A DNA stretch of 64,000 bases. Origin: an uncultured Sulfurovum sp. Its GTDB lineage: Bacteria; Campylobacterota; Campylobacteria; Campylobacterales; Sulfurovaceae. Each line of letters starts with the position of its first letter. Positions within the stretch are counted from its first letter, which is position 1. The notes under the pieces were generated by a model. It made no database searches. It saw nothing but the letters and a program-made list of their open reading frames with translations, and was not told the DNA's origin. Shown one piece after another: positions 26,244-36,400 of this stretch. The stretch spans positions 181,137 to 245,136 of the forward strand of contig CACVAS010000107.1 in NCBI GenBank assembly GCA_902727855.1, read 5' to 3'. The position numbers and the translations under genes are program-made.

Positions 26244-27142
26244 ATGTCTGCCTTGTTTATTTTGGATGAGAGTAGAAAAGTCGATAGATAGGTCAATATA
26301 TCTGTAAAAATATTGATAAGTCTGACTAAAAGTACAGAAAATATGATGATATCAGTGGCTATATTTACTTCTAAGTAGTTCATCATAGCAATAAATGACC
26401 CTTCACGTACACCAAGCCCACCTGACGCACCTGGCGTGACAAAACCTATAAGCCAAGAGACAATATAGATACTTGCAACGAGTAAGAAAAGCTGTAATGT
26501 TGGTTCTTCTAGTTGTGAGATAACAATCATACCAAGCATAATACCCTGTAGTGAGATAGAAAGCGTCAAAAGGATGTTCATTTTTATCTTTTGCATCAAA
26601 GGAAAGCTTTTATAGATAAAAATGAGACCAATAAAAGTTACTAAGGATGCCAATATCATGAGTATCATAATAACCGTAGGAATTTCTGTGACAAATAGAG
26701 TAAACAATGTACTAGCAAGAATGGTTGCACTAAGTAGTAAAAGAGTGAAAAGTAAAGAACTTTTTGCCATTTGTGATTGTGTTATGCCTACTTTAGATGC
26801 TAAAGCTTGACGCCCAAGAAAATGAAAAATATTTCCAGGTAAATACTTGGCTACCTCCGTTTTACAAAAGTAATAGTATGATAGAAGATATTTAAAAGGG
26901 TTTTGTGCATAATGTGTAAGCATATAATGCCATGCAAGTATACCAATGAGTATAGAGAGTATATTTAGTATGAAAAGTTGCGGTAAAATATGTGCAATGG
27001 TATAAAAGTTTTCTATAAAAGAACTAAAAGTATACTCTTGGTAGAGTGCATAAAAAAGATATACGAGTCCTATAATCCCTAGAGATTTACCTAGGGCATA
27101 AGCAAAACTTTTTAGTCTTTTTTTGAGTGTATGATTAACCAC
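26240..27142 (-). CDS. UPF0104/AglD-like membrane protein (flippase-like domain)
   Basis: 300 residues with about eight hydrophobic helices. Recognised by YYFCKTEVAKYLPGNIFHFL, GRQALASKVGITQSQMAKSS and WLIGFVTPGASGGLGVREG, the typical pattern of the lysylphosphatidylglycerol-synthase transmembrane/UPF0104 family. Members have been proposed to flip or handle lipid-linked precursors. It sits between a GtrB-like GT2 and a large glycosyltransferase, suggesting it helps move a lipid-phosphate sugar to the periplasm. Overlaps the next gene by 4 bases. Confidence 0.82.
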   Translation of the reverse strand: MVNHTLKKRLKSFAYALGKSLGIIGLVYLFYALYQEYTFSSFIENFYTIAHILPQLFILNILSILIGILAWHYMLTHYAQNPFKYLLSYYYFCKTEVAKYLPGNIFHFLGRQALASKVGITQSQMAKSSLLFTLLLLSATILASTLFTLFVTEIPTVIMILMILASLVTFIGLIFIYKSFPLMQKIKMNILLTLSISLQGIMLGMIVISQLEEPTLQLFLLVASIYIVSWLIGFVTPGASGGLGVREGSFIAMMNYLEVNIATDIIIFSVLLVRLINIFTDILTYLSTFLLSSKINKADM

Positions 27143-27176
27143 GTTTTTTTAACCACGCTTTTCTAAATATATTATT

Positions 27177-28109
27177 CTAAGCACGTTTTGTAGTAGAAAG
27201 TTTTATTTTTTCTAGAAGTTGTCTATTGACAGCAAGTAAGTCTGCAACAAAGGCTATGAGAGCAGCTTGTACCCCCATACCCATAAGCACACCAGCGAGT
27301 ATGACAGACTGTGTATGTCCATCACCATCACCTGATAAAATGAAGTAAAGATAACGAAGACCAAGTAAAAAACCAAGCCCAAAAAGAACGGCAGCAATAC
27401 TCATAAAGAAACTAAATGGCTTGTAAACCACAAAAATACGTACAATAGTCACAACAGACTTTTTTATGTAATTAGGAATACTGGAAAAAAGACGAGAAGG
27501 TCTTAAGTCTTCATTGGTACGTATAGGTACGGAGGTTATAGCCATGTTTTTTTGACCAGCTTGGATGATGGTCTCTAGTGTATAGGTGTAGTTATTATAG
27601 ACATTAAGTTGTTCAGCACACTCTTTACTCATCGCTCTAAAACCACTTGGGGCATCAGGTATGTTTGTATTACTTGCTTTTCTAACCACCCATGAACCTA
27701 ATTTTTGTAAAAACTTTTTAGTTGGAGAGAAGTGCTCTGTTTGAGAGATAGGACGTTCACCTACAACATATTCTGCTTCATTGGCGAGTATGGGTGCAGT
27801 AAGTTTAGGAATATCATCAGCTTCATATTGGTTGTCTGCATCTGTATTTACAATGACATCTGCACCTTGTTTAAGACATTCATTTAGTCCAGCCATAAAG
27901 CCTTTTGCCAGTCCTTGGTTGTACTTGAAGTCTACAATATAATCAACCCCACACTCTTTAGCTACTTTTACTGTGTCATCGGTACTACCGTCATTGATGA
28001 TAAGCCATTCAACTTTATCAAACCCTTCTACTTCTCTAGGTAAGGCACCTAAGGCTATTGCCAGTGTTCCAGCTTCATTGTAGCAGGGTATTTGAATGAT
28101 GAGTTTCAT
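27177..28109 (-). CDS. GtrB/DPM1-like GT2 with two C-terminal membrane helices
   Basis: 310 residues. The GT-A domain has IIQIPCYNEAGTLAIALGAL, WLIINDGSTDDTVKV, VNTDADNQYEADDIPKL (metal DxD near residue 96) and APSGFRAMSKE. Two hydrophobic helices lie at about 233-257 and 268-292. Relatives transfer a sugar from a nucleotide donor to polyprenyl phosphate at the inner membrane. With the YfhO-like gene upstream (4-base overlap) and the UPF0104 gene downstream, it forms a likely lipid-sugar synthesis, flipping and transfer module. Confidence 0.88.
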   Translation of the reverse strand: MKLIIQIPCYNEAGTLAIALGALPREVEGFDKVEWLIINDGSTDDTVKVAKECGVDYIVDFKYNQGLAKGFMAGLNECLKQGADVIVNTDADNQYEADDIPKLTAPILANEAEYVVGERPISQTEHFSPTKKFLQKLGSWVVRKASNTNIPDAPSGFRAMSKECAEQLNVYNNYTYTLETIIQAGQKNMAITSVPIRTNEDLRPSRLFSSIPNYIKKSVVTIVRIFVVYKPFSFFMSIAAVLFGLGFLLGLRYLYFILSGDGDGHTQSVILAGVLMGMGVQAALIAFVADLLAVNRQLLEKIKLSTTKRA

Positions 28110-30553
28110 GAATTAGAATCCTTTTTTCTATAGTAAAATGCTAAAAATAGTAAAATTAATACACCTATGAGACTAAGCAAGGCAAGGTACTTGTTATAAC
28201 TAGGTTTATATGTGAGTATTATAACGCTATTATGGTTTATTTTTACTGCGGGCATAGTATGTAAAAATGTCCCTAGTGCTACCTCTTTACCATTGACGGT
28301 TGCTTGCCATCCAGGATAATTGTGCATAGGAAAAACAACCCAGCCAGCTTCTTTTGCTTGGTACTCTATTTCTATTTTTGTATTTGAAAAATGCGTGGTT
28401 TTAATAGGTGCATAATCTGGAGATACTTTTGTATCTAATGTCGGAAGGTAGTAAGCATTTTCATTGACAGTTTCATTCTTTAGTATGTGAATATTGGGTT
28501 CAAGGTTTAAAAGTGTATATTTAGGGTTTAGTACACGGTCTTGTATAAATCTCATTTGAAATGAGAGATTTGTTTTTGTACCATTAGCAAGTAAAGGCTC
28601 ATTTTTCTCACCAATGTTAGACCAAACAGTAAGAGGTTTAGCATCTTTACTTTCAAGCATTTCTAATTCTATAGTATAGGTACCTTGTAAGAGGGTTTTT
28701 TCTGTAGCAAAGAGAAAGTCCACCCATCTATTATCTGTAATGGACTCTTTTTTTACAATAACAGTTGTGATGAACTCGTTTGCTTGTCTGAGTGTAAGTT
28801 GGACATCAGAACTTGCATGTGCTTGGCTATAGGTCGCCATATGCAGAGATATCCCTTTCGTTGTATAGGTTTTTTTGAGTGTAAAAGGTTGTAAGAGTTT
28901 GTTCGTAGGCAGTGTAGGACAAGGTTTTTTATGGTTGATATTGTGCCAAAACTCTAAGGGTGCTTGGGCTGAGTATTGTGTGGTTAAAATAGCTTTTATA
29001 CCTAGGTAATCTATGTAAGGACTGTCAAGATTTATTTGTGCTAAATTAAACATGGCAGATGTGGGTGTTTTAAAAGGTTTATGCACTATTTTTCTAAGAA
29101 GTTCTTTCTCTTGACCTTGATGAAAACTATGTGCAAACCAGTCATTAAGTCCATAACCACCGAGTGTCCCACCGATGAGAAAACCACTGTCAGCCATGAC
29201 ATGTTCTAGTGGTTTGAGTGTTTTCTGTAAATAGTCTAAACTTTTTGTTTGTGGGTAAAATGAGTTATTGTCCACTGCCCCATTAAACTTTGAAAACAGT
29301 GATTTTTGTTGATAAACCTGCAAACTAAAAAGTAAAATGACTAAAGGTAGTACCCAAACTTTAGCATCAAACATTTTCATAAAAGTATGTATGGCATAGG
29401 CAGAGACAATTGCCAATGAAAGACCAAGTAAAAACCCAAATCGTGTGAGTAAACTAGAGTCAAGTGTAGGAATAGCACGGATGATGTCAATGTCTATAAG
29501 TACAAAAGAGATGGTTAGTGCATAAAGAAAAAGGAGTAATCCAAACCATGCTATAAACTTTGGTTTAAACAAAGCGTAAATAAGTGTTAATCCTAAAAAA
29601 AGTAGAGGCAATAGACCTACATAGAAAGTTGTCTCAACCCTAGGTGCTTTATAGAGGTCAGGGTTGTAAAACAGTGCAAAATCAGCCCTTGAAAACCCAG
29701 CTCCTGAGCTTCTGTATCCTATGCCACCCATCCACTCTAAAAGTTCAATGAGTGGGTAGACGAATAAAAGTGATATGAGAACTGCTAGAAGAGAGAAAGC
29801 AACAAGGTAGGAAAGTTGAATGAACCATGTTTTAAAAGACTTTTTTAGACTTACAAGTAAAAGCAGTACCATGATAGCTGTTGCCATGTATGTCATGACG
29901 GCAACCATAGGAAACCCACCTAAGTTAAGTAGTAACATACTTACAGTGACTAAGATGAGGTCTTGCCTTTTTTCACTTTGTAAGTAACGAAATACAGCAT
30001 ACATGACCCAAGGTGTAAAAACTGCGGTGTCTACATGTGCCCAAAAAAACCATGCAGCATTAAAACCAGAAAACATAAAGACAGTTGCCCCAAATATGGA
30101 GGCATAGTGTGAAAAGAAAAGTCTTAAAAAGAGAAACATACCTACTAGACCAATAAGGACATTTACTAAGTTGGAAAGGTAGAACCCTAAAGCATCGTCT
30201 GGAATCATTGCAAAAACAACAAAGGCAGGTGTTAAAAGAGAATTGGTAAAAATAAGTCCTGGTTTACCTGCTCTTTGGTGATTCCATAAAGGTATTTCGC
30301 CATTGTAAAGTGTACGCTTTGCACTTATCCAAATGGGGAGTTTGGCATCTAAAACATCAGATCTTTCTCCGTTGATGTATGCTTCTTTTTGACCACTATT
30401 TTGCCAGCCTGGGTACTTTACAAGTAAATCCATAGGTGCAACAGTCTCACCTTTAAATGGGTTGGCAGCTAACATGAAAAGTGCTATCAAAAAAAGTATG
30501 ATATAGGATTTTGTAGATGTTTCGACAGTTATGAATGGCTTAATATTTATCAT
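28106..30553 (-). CDS. YfhO-family membrane protein (GT-C-like)
   Basis: 815 residues. About a dozen hydrophobic helices occupy residues 15-410, followed by a large extracytoplasmic C-terminal part and a last helix. Hallmarks are GETVAPMDLLVKYPGWQNS, FMFSGFNAAWFFWAHVDTAV, LLNLGGFPMVAVMTY, YNPDLYKAP and the C-terminal FPMHNYPGWQATVNGKEV. YfhO-type proteins are linked to glycosylation of surface polymers with lipid-phosphate sugars. Overlaps neighbours by 4 bases on both sides (ATGA), so it is tightly coupled to the SGNH partner upstream and the GT2 downstream. Confidence 0.82.
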   Translation of the reverse strand: MINIKPFITVETSTKSYIILFLIALFMLAANPFKGETVAPMDLLVKYPGWQNSGQKEAYINGERSDVLDAKLPIWISAKRTLYNGEIPLWNHQRAGKPGLIFTNSLLTPAFVVFAMIPDDALGFYLSNLVNVLIGLVGMFLFLRLFFSHYASIFGATVFMFSGFNAAWFFWAHVDTAVFTPWVMYAVFRYLQSEKRQDLILVTVSMLLLNLGGFPMVAVMTYMATAIMVLLLLVSLKKSFKTWFIQLSYLVAFSLLAVLISLLFVYPLIELLEWMGGIGYRSSGAGFSRADFALFYNPDLYKAPRVETTFYVGLLPLLFLGLTLIYALFKPKFIAWFGLLLFLYALTISFVLIDIDIIRAIPTLDSSLLTRFGFLLGLSLAIVSAYAIHTFMKMFDAKVWVLPLVILLFSLQVYQQKSLFSKFNGAVDNNSFYPQTKSLDYLQKTLKPLEHVMADSGFLIGGTLGGYGLNDWFAHSFHQGQEKELLRKIVHKPFKTPTSAMFNLAQINLDSPYIDYLGIKAILTTQYSAQAPLEFWHNINHKKPCPTLPTNKLLQPFTLKKTYTTKGISLHMATYSQAHASSDVQLTLRQANEFITTVIVKKESITDNRWVDFLFATEKTLLQGTYTIELEMLESKDAKPLTVWSNIGEKNEPLLANGTKTNLSFQMRFIQDRVLNPKYTLLNLEPNIHILKNETVNENAYYLPTLDTKVSPDYAPIKTTHFSNTKIEIEYQAKEAGWVVFPMHNYPGWQATVNGKEVALGTFLHTMPAVKINHNSVIILTYKPSYNKYLALLSLIGVLILLFLAFYYRKKDSNS

Positions 30554-31995
30554 TGATTGTTTTCCTCTATAAGTTCACGTATACGTAATTTCTTAATAAT
30601 ATATTTACCCGTCTGGGAGATAAAGTCTATTCTTAAGTCGTTATTTAAATAGTTACTTGGCACAATAAGATTGAAGTTATTTAAACCTTTTTTTAAACGA
30701 ACTACATAGGTTCTACCTTCAGAATAGTTTTCTTTCCTATTCTTTTTTAAGTAGAGTCTAAATGCACCTTTTTTGTCTGTGATCATGCTGACTTCAAGAA
30801 CGCTAGCTTTTGTTTTAGTGTGTATATTATCGGGTAAAATCCATGGGTCATTTCCATGTACATTAATGTGAAATCCATCTTCTTTCTTTTGCATAGTAAA
30901 ATGGTTATTTTTTTTATATTTTGTTTCATCATCATAGAGATTAAAGAGTGTTGGAAATGAACTAAAGTCTAGGGTACTATGAACTATGTAAATATGCGAA
31001 TGTGGATAAGTTGTACTTTTAAGTAGTAAAGATTTAGACTTTTCTATATGTGTATCAACATTCCTTTGGGTGACAAGATGGTTATTTTTTTGTATGCTTT
31101 TAATGATGTAGTCACCTATACTTGTAGCAAAATGACTACTGTCAAACCACTTTGTTTGGTCATAAGCAGTTTTATTTAAAAGATAAAAATCATGAAACTC
31201 AGTGACGGAGGCAAGTTTTTTCTTAAAGAGGTTTATTTTTGTCTGATCATAACGTAAGTAGGTGAGGTAATAGGAAGGGTAAAAGAAAACAGTTAATGCA
31301 ATGTTGTGTTTAGTACAAAGTCTTTTTATTTCTTTGATATCTTCAATAGAGGCATCTATTTTATATTGTTCAGTATGTCCAAGCATCGCAGCATACATGG
31401 CTTTACGTTTAGGAAGATTTTTCTCTTGTATGCGAGAACGCAAAATACGCTGTGTTGTGGGGTTTGTAATAAAGTCACTTTGAACCAAAGGCAAGTTGTT
31501 TTTCAATATCTCTACAGTGTGAGGACTATTTCTAAATAACCAACGCATATACAGTGCAGTATTACCAAAGAGGCCATCTTTAAAGGTGAGCTGATGGAGT
31601 GCATCAGTATGGTCTTTCCAAATTTCAAAATCATTAATACCTAGCCATACATTTTTAACTTTTACACCTTGGTTTAGGGCTACTTTTAAACTCTGTAAGT
31701 AGGTACTTAGGGTTCCAAACCCATGAAACATATTGTATGCTTTTGGTGATATTTTATCAGTATCTATAAATTCACCACGAGAAGAGCCAAAAACGAGGGT
31801 ATCATATTTATGTTTATTATCAAGAAGATACTTGACACGTAGAAAAATTCTATTTGGATGAAACTTGGCATATTTAGTCTCATAATCATTATGTAGTACA
31901 CGGGTCTCATCTGCTACATAGTTAGCTATAGGTAATAGGCTAAATATAAGGAGTGCAGTCAATAGTGTTGCAAAGATAAAAGATGTTTTTTTCAT
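30550..31995 (-). CDS. SGNH-like partner of MBOAT copy 3, extended form
   Basis: 481 residues, longer than the other two partners (327-330). One N-terminal membrane anchor (IFATLLTALLIFSLLPIANY), then an SGNH-type region with TLVFGSSRGEFID (nucleophile Ser near residue 72), GINDFEIWKDH, and WFDSSHFATSIGD (Asp-His block) near residue 284. The extra C-terminal 180 residues are beta-rich (NVHGNDPWILPDNIHT, LYLKKNRKENYSEGRTY) and may bind the polymer. It lies 8 bases after MBOAT copy 3 with an AGGAG-type site. Confidence 0.75.
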   Translation of the reverse strand: MKKTSFIFATLLTALLIFSLLPIANYVADETRVLHNDYETKYAKFHPNRIFLRVKYLLDNKHKYDTLVFGSSRGEFIDTDKISPKAYNMFHGFGTLSTYLQSLKVALNQGVKVKNVWLGINDFEIWKDHTDALHQLTFKDGLFGNTALYMRWLFRNSPHTVEILKNNLPLVQSDFITNPTTQRILRSRIQEKNLPKRKAMYAAMLGHTEQYKIDASIEDIKEIKRLCTKHNIALTVFFYPSYYLTYLRYDQTKINLFKKKLASVTEFHDFYLLNKTAYDQTKWFDSSHFATSIGDYIIKSIQKNNHLVTQRNVDTHIEKSKSLLLKSTTYPHSHIYIVHSTLDFSSFPTLFNLYDDETKYKKNNHFTMQKKEDGFHINVHGNDPWILPDNIHTKTKASVLEVSMITDKKGAFRLYLKKNRKENYSEGRTYVVRLKKGLNNFNLIVPSNYLNNDLRIDFISQTGKYIIKKLRIRELIEENNQ

Positions 31996-32003
31996 GCCGA
32001 CTC

Positions 32004-33470
32004 CTAAAAATTAAAATATAAAAATTCTGAGCCAGTTGAGGCTACTGTGACAATAAGGGCAAAACCTAATAGAGCTCCAATAAAAAGGACATCAAAGATA
32101 GAAGTTTCTTTTTTAAGGTGAAACTTTTCGCGTAATTGATGCGTATTGGGTAATAAAGTGGAAATTACAAAACCTAAAATTAGTAAGGAGCTAGTGTAGT
32201 AAAGTATATTAAACTCGATAAAAGTATTGAGTGCAAGTACACGTTCCGTGTCAATATGTTTAAAGGGTTCTAGGGTTTTTAGACTTTGTATATCTATCAT
32301 CCCTTTAAGTATTTTTAGAGCATCTTCCCACTCCTTAGCTCTAAAAAATACCCATGCTACATTGACAAACTGAAAGGTGATGAACCATGCAAGTATTTTA
32401 GGTATTTTAAACCCAAGGTATTTCCAAAATCTATGTATAGCAAGTGCTAGACCATGAAGTAGTCCCCAAAATAGAAATGTCCAACCAGCCCCATGCCATA
32501 AACCACCTAAAATGAATGTTGTAATGAGGTTTGCATAGGTACGTACACTCCCTTTTCGGTTACCTCCTAGAGGAATGTAAATATAGTCTTTCAAAAATCG
32601 GCTAAGAGTGATATGCCATCTCCTCCAAAAATCTTGAATACTCAGTGCTTTATAGGGAGAAAAAAAGTTAATAGGGAGTTTTATATTAAAAAGCAATGCT
32701 GCACCTATTGCCATGTCAGTGTAACCTGAAAAATCGAAGTAGAGTTGAAAAGTATAGGACAAAGAGGTTGCCCATGCTTCATAAAATCCTAAAACAGTTG
32801 TATGGTCAAAACCTGTTGTTGCCCATAAAGCAAAAGTATCTGCAATGACTACTTTTTTAAATAGCCCAATAGAAAAAATAAAAAGACCCAAAGCAATATT
32901 TTTATATTTTTTGACCATATTCCAATGTGATGCAAATTGTGGCATCATCTCTTTATGATGTACAATAGGTCCAGCAATGAGTTGAGGGAAAAAAGTAACA
33001 AAAAGGGCATAGTTTATAAAGTCATACTCCTTTGTCTCCTGTCTATATGAATCAACTAAATAGGCTATTTGTTGGAAGGTGAAAAATGAGATTGCCAAGG
33101 GTAACATGAGGTGAAGTAGTGAATACGAAGTGCCAAATGCCACATTAAAGTTTTCTATAAAAAAATCACTATATTTAAAGTATCCTAAGAGTAAAAGATT
33201 GGCAACAATACCTAAAGTTAATAGACTTTTTTTAGAAATTTTTTGATGTAAAAAATTACCATTTAAACTATTTCCTATTGTATAGTTAAATAACATAGAA
33301 GTTAAAATGATAGGTAAATAACTGATATTCCACCATGAATAAAAGAATAAAGAAGCAAAAACCAAAAAAGCCTTAGCGCCAAGAAGCAGTTTTTGTTGAA
33401 GCAAGAAGAAGTAAATAAAAAAACTAAAAGGTAGAAAGATAAATATAAATTCATAAGAGTTAAATAGCAC
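32004..33470 (-). CDS. MBOAT O-acyltransferase, AlgI/DltB type (copy 3)
   Basis: 488 residues. Starts at a GTG with AGGAG upstream and the same MLFNSYEF beginning as the other two copies. Shows QQIAYLVDSYR, PQLIAGPIVHHKEMMPQFA, FWRRWHITLSRFLKDY, GGLWHGAGW (catalytic His) and the ending SEFLYFNF. Visibly more diverged from copies 1 and 2 than they are from each other. It lies inside the tightly spaced minus-strand cluster directly downstream of the 1184-residue glycosyltransferase, so its acceptor is probably the polymer made by that cluster. Confidence 0.93.
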   Translation of the reverse strand: MLFNSYEFIFIFLPFSFFIYFFLLQQKLLLGAKAFLVFASLFFYSWWNISYLPIILTSMLFNYTIGNSLNGNFLHQKISKKSLLTLGIVANLLLLGYFKYSDFFIENFNVAFGTSYSLLHLMLPLAISFFTFQQIAYLVDSYRQETKEYDFINYALFVTFFPQLIAGPIVHHKEMMPQFASHWNMVKKYKNIALGLFIFSIGLFKKVVIADTFALWATTGFDHTTVLGFYEAWATSLSYTFQLYFDFSGYTDMAIGAALLFNIKLPINFFSPYKALSIQDFWRRWHITLSRFLKDYIYIPLGGNRKGSVRTYANLITTFILGGLWHGAGWTFLFWGLLHGLALAIHRFWKYLGFKIPKILAWFITFQFVNVAWVFFRAKEWEDALKILKGMIDIQSLKTLEPFKHIDTERVLALNTFIEFNILYYTSSLLILGFVISTLLPNTHQLREKFHLKKETSIFDVLFIGALLGFALIVTVASTGSEFLYFNF

Positions 33471-33483
33471 TTTTTCTCCTAGT

Positions 33484-36400
33484 TTAAAGTAGTGTTTCTA
33501 TAAGTTCCGTGTCATAAGCACTATTGTTTTGAATGACTTCTTTCCAATCATGTGTCTCTATCTGTAGAGGGTTGGTGGTTAACACCTCTTTTTTAATAAA
33601 TGGAAACTTATGTACCTCAATAAGCTCTTTCCAGTAGTATTGAAGTACATTAACATAATGTCTATCAACGGTTGAATAGTATGCCCCACACTTTAAATTT
33701 GAATCAATTAAATTTCGTGAATACCCAATTTCATTGTTTTCAATAAGCATTTGTTTATTTGGATAGATTTTAAAGTTTTCCCAAAAGTTTTGAAATACTG
33801 TAGAGGTAAATGCTTTTTTGTTATACACCATAAAGTAACTTTGTAAATGATACGCTATTTCATGGTTATCTGTCATAGACCACACGTCATAGTTATGCAT
33901 TTGTTCAAAAATAGGTTCTAATGCATTAAGTGGTCCAAATACACTATCGTTACAAAGTATAAGTGCATCATACTGATTTAGAGAATCACCAAGATAGTTT
34001 AAACCACTTTTCCATGCACCAAAATCATATCCTATATTTTTTTTGACCAATATATCGGTACAATAGGGTTCTATAGATTTTAGTTTTTCCTCATTTATAC
34101 TTTCAGCAGTGGATACAAAAATAACATCTGAGATCGCACTTAGTGCCTTTAAATAGGTGACAACATAAGGTTTCACTTCATTGTCTGCGTCAAAATGACT
34201 AAACAGAGTCACACGATGATGCTTTTTTGGATGCAGTTTTTTTTGAATATATATAGTTTCTTCAAAGTCAATACCTTCAACATCCTGATATGTCTTTTTA
34301 TTTGATTCAGAGATATCAGAACTTAGTGAAAACCTTGTTAAATTTTTATTATAGTAAGGGTCATTCATGGTAAAAACATTTGGATGTTTTTGTTTGAGAT
34401 GGAATTTCTCTTTTTCGCGTCTTTCAACAGATGCACGTGAGACTTCATACCCTCTGGAGATAGACTCATGATGATACGCTTCACAGTATGGTGTCCATAT
34501 ATTATTGTAACCGGCTTCTTGTAAACGTAGACATAAGTCCACATCGTTGTATGCAACAGAGAGGTTTTGTGCATCAAAGCCATCTATTTGGTCAAAAAGA
34601 GATCTTTTGAGCATTAAACATGCAGCGGTAACAGCACTATAGTTATTGACACAACGTAGCCTAGAACCATAACCATAATGATCTTTTGGGTACCCTTGAT
34701 AAACGAGTATCACAGAGTGTATTGTTTTGGGAGCCATGATAAGCCCAGCATGTTGGATGGTGTCATTTGGAAAGTAAAGTTTTGCACCAATGGCACCATT
34801 TTGTTTTTGTTGAGAGTACATGAGCATCTCTTCTATCCATGTAGGCGTGATAATCTCTATATCATTATTTAAGAAAAGTATCTGTTCGCCTTTTGCATAA
34901 GTATTGACTGCATAGTTGTTGATTTGAGAGTAATTGAAAGGGACATTGTATTCATGAAATTGAATTCTTCCATCTAAAGAAGTCAGGCGTTTCATCTCAT
35001 CAAATGTCTCTTCTTTTTCACTGTTGTTACTTATACCAATAATCTCAAAGTTGTCATAAGTAGATTTTTCCAATATAGACTCAACACATATAGTAAGTAG
35101 CTCTGGCATGTCTTTAAATGGTATGATAATGCTCACAAGTGGCGTGTTTTCAATAGCATAGTCTACTTTGTAAGTGCCAGGTGTTTGACCATTTTTAACC
35201 TCTGCTTTGATACCTTTTCGTTCCATGGCATTGACAAGTGCTTTACGTCCTGCTTCTTGGGCATAAGATTTTTCACCATACTCAGCCGCAGTTGAGCCGG
35301 GTATTTTTCTCCAGTGGTAGAGTACTTTTGTAATATGGTGTATTTTATTGGTATGTTCAAGTACTTTTAAGTACAAATCAAAATCTTGTGAACCTTCTAG
35401 TCCTGCAGTAAAGCCACCTACTTTTGTAATAAGCTCTTTTTTAATGACACCCAAATGACTTAAGTAGTTTTGAGATAAAAACATATCTGGAGCAAAATCA
35501 GGTTTAAAATGAGGGTCACTATAGCTACCATCCATTTCAATTTTATCTTCATCAGAATAGATAAATTCAGCACCTGTCTCATTGATTGATTTTATGACTT
35601 CATACAGTGCGTCAGGTGTAATCTCATCATCATTGTCCATGAGTACAACATATGTACCACTTGTAAGACTCAACGCAGCATTGGACGCAATAGATATATT
35701 TCCATTTTTTTCTAGAAAAGTGACTTTTATTTTAGGGTTTTTTAATGATGTTAAATAGTCCAAGGTAGCTTGATTTGTACTTTTATCATCAGCTAAGCAT
35801 AGTTCCCAGTTACTGTACCACTGTTTTTCAATGGATTCAATGGCGAGATCTAGCCACTTAGGGTCTACATTATACACTGGCATGATAATAGAGATGAGTG
35901 GTTGTTCTTTAAAACTGTTTAGTGCATCTTCTATCTTTTGTGTATATATAGGTTCACGATAGATATATTCATTAACAGGCACACTTTGTTCTACCTCTAT
36001 AGGTTTATTCTCTATGGTGTCTTGTTTTATGAGGCTATGTAGAAGTGAGGGAGGTATTACTTTTTTGATAACTTTTTTTATTCTTCCCTTGAATGTCATC
36101 GTGCGTGCAACATTATGCCAATGTTCTACATCGCCAGAGAGTTGTTTAACCTGTGTTTGAAATTCTGCTTTTATTTCATCAATATGTCGACTTTGATTTT
36201 CAATGTGTTGATCTTTGTCAGAAATAATAGATTGAGATTGTTTCTCTTGTATAGATATATGTCTATCCTTATCAGAAATGATTGAATCTTTATCTGAGAT
36301 AATGGTTTTTAAATCTGCTATCTCTTCATCTTTGATATTGAGGTTTTTAAGTCCATCTTCTCTACGTAGCTGATATTTCTTGTGTATATTTAAAAACCCA

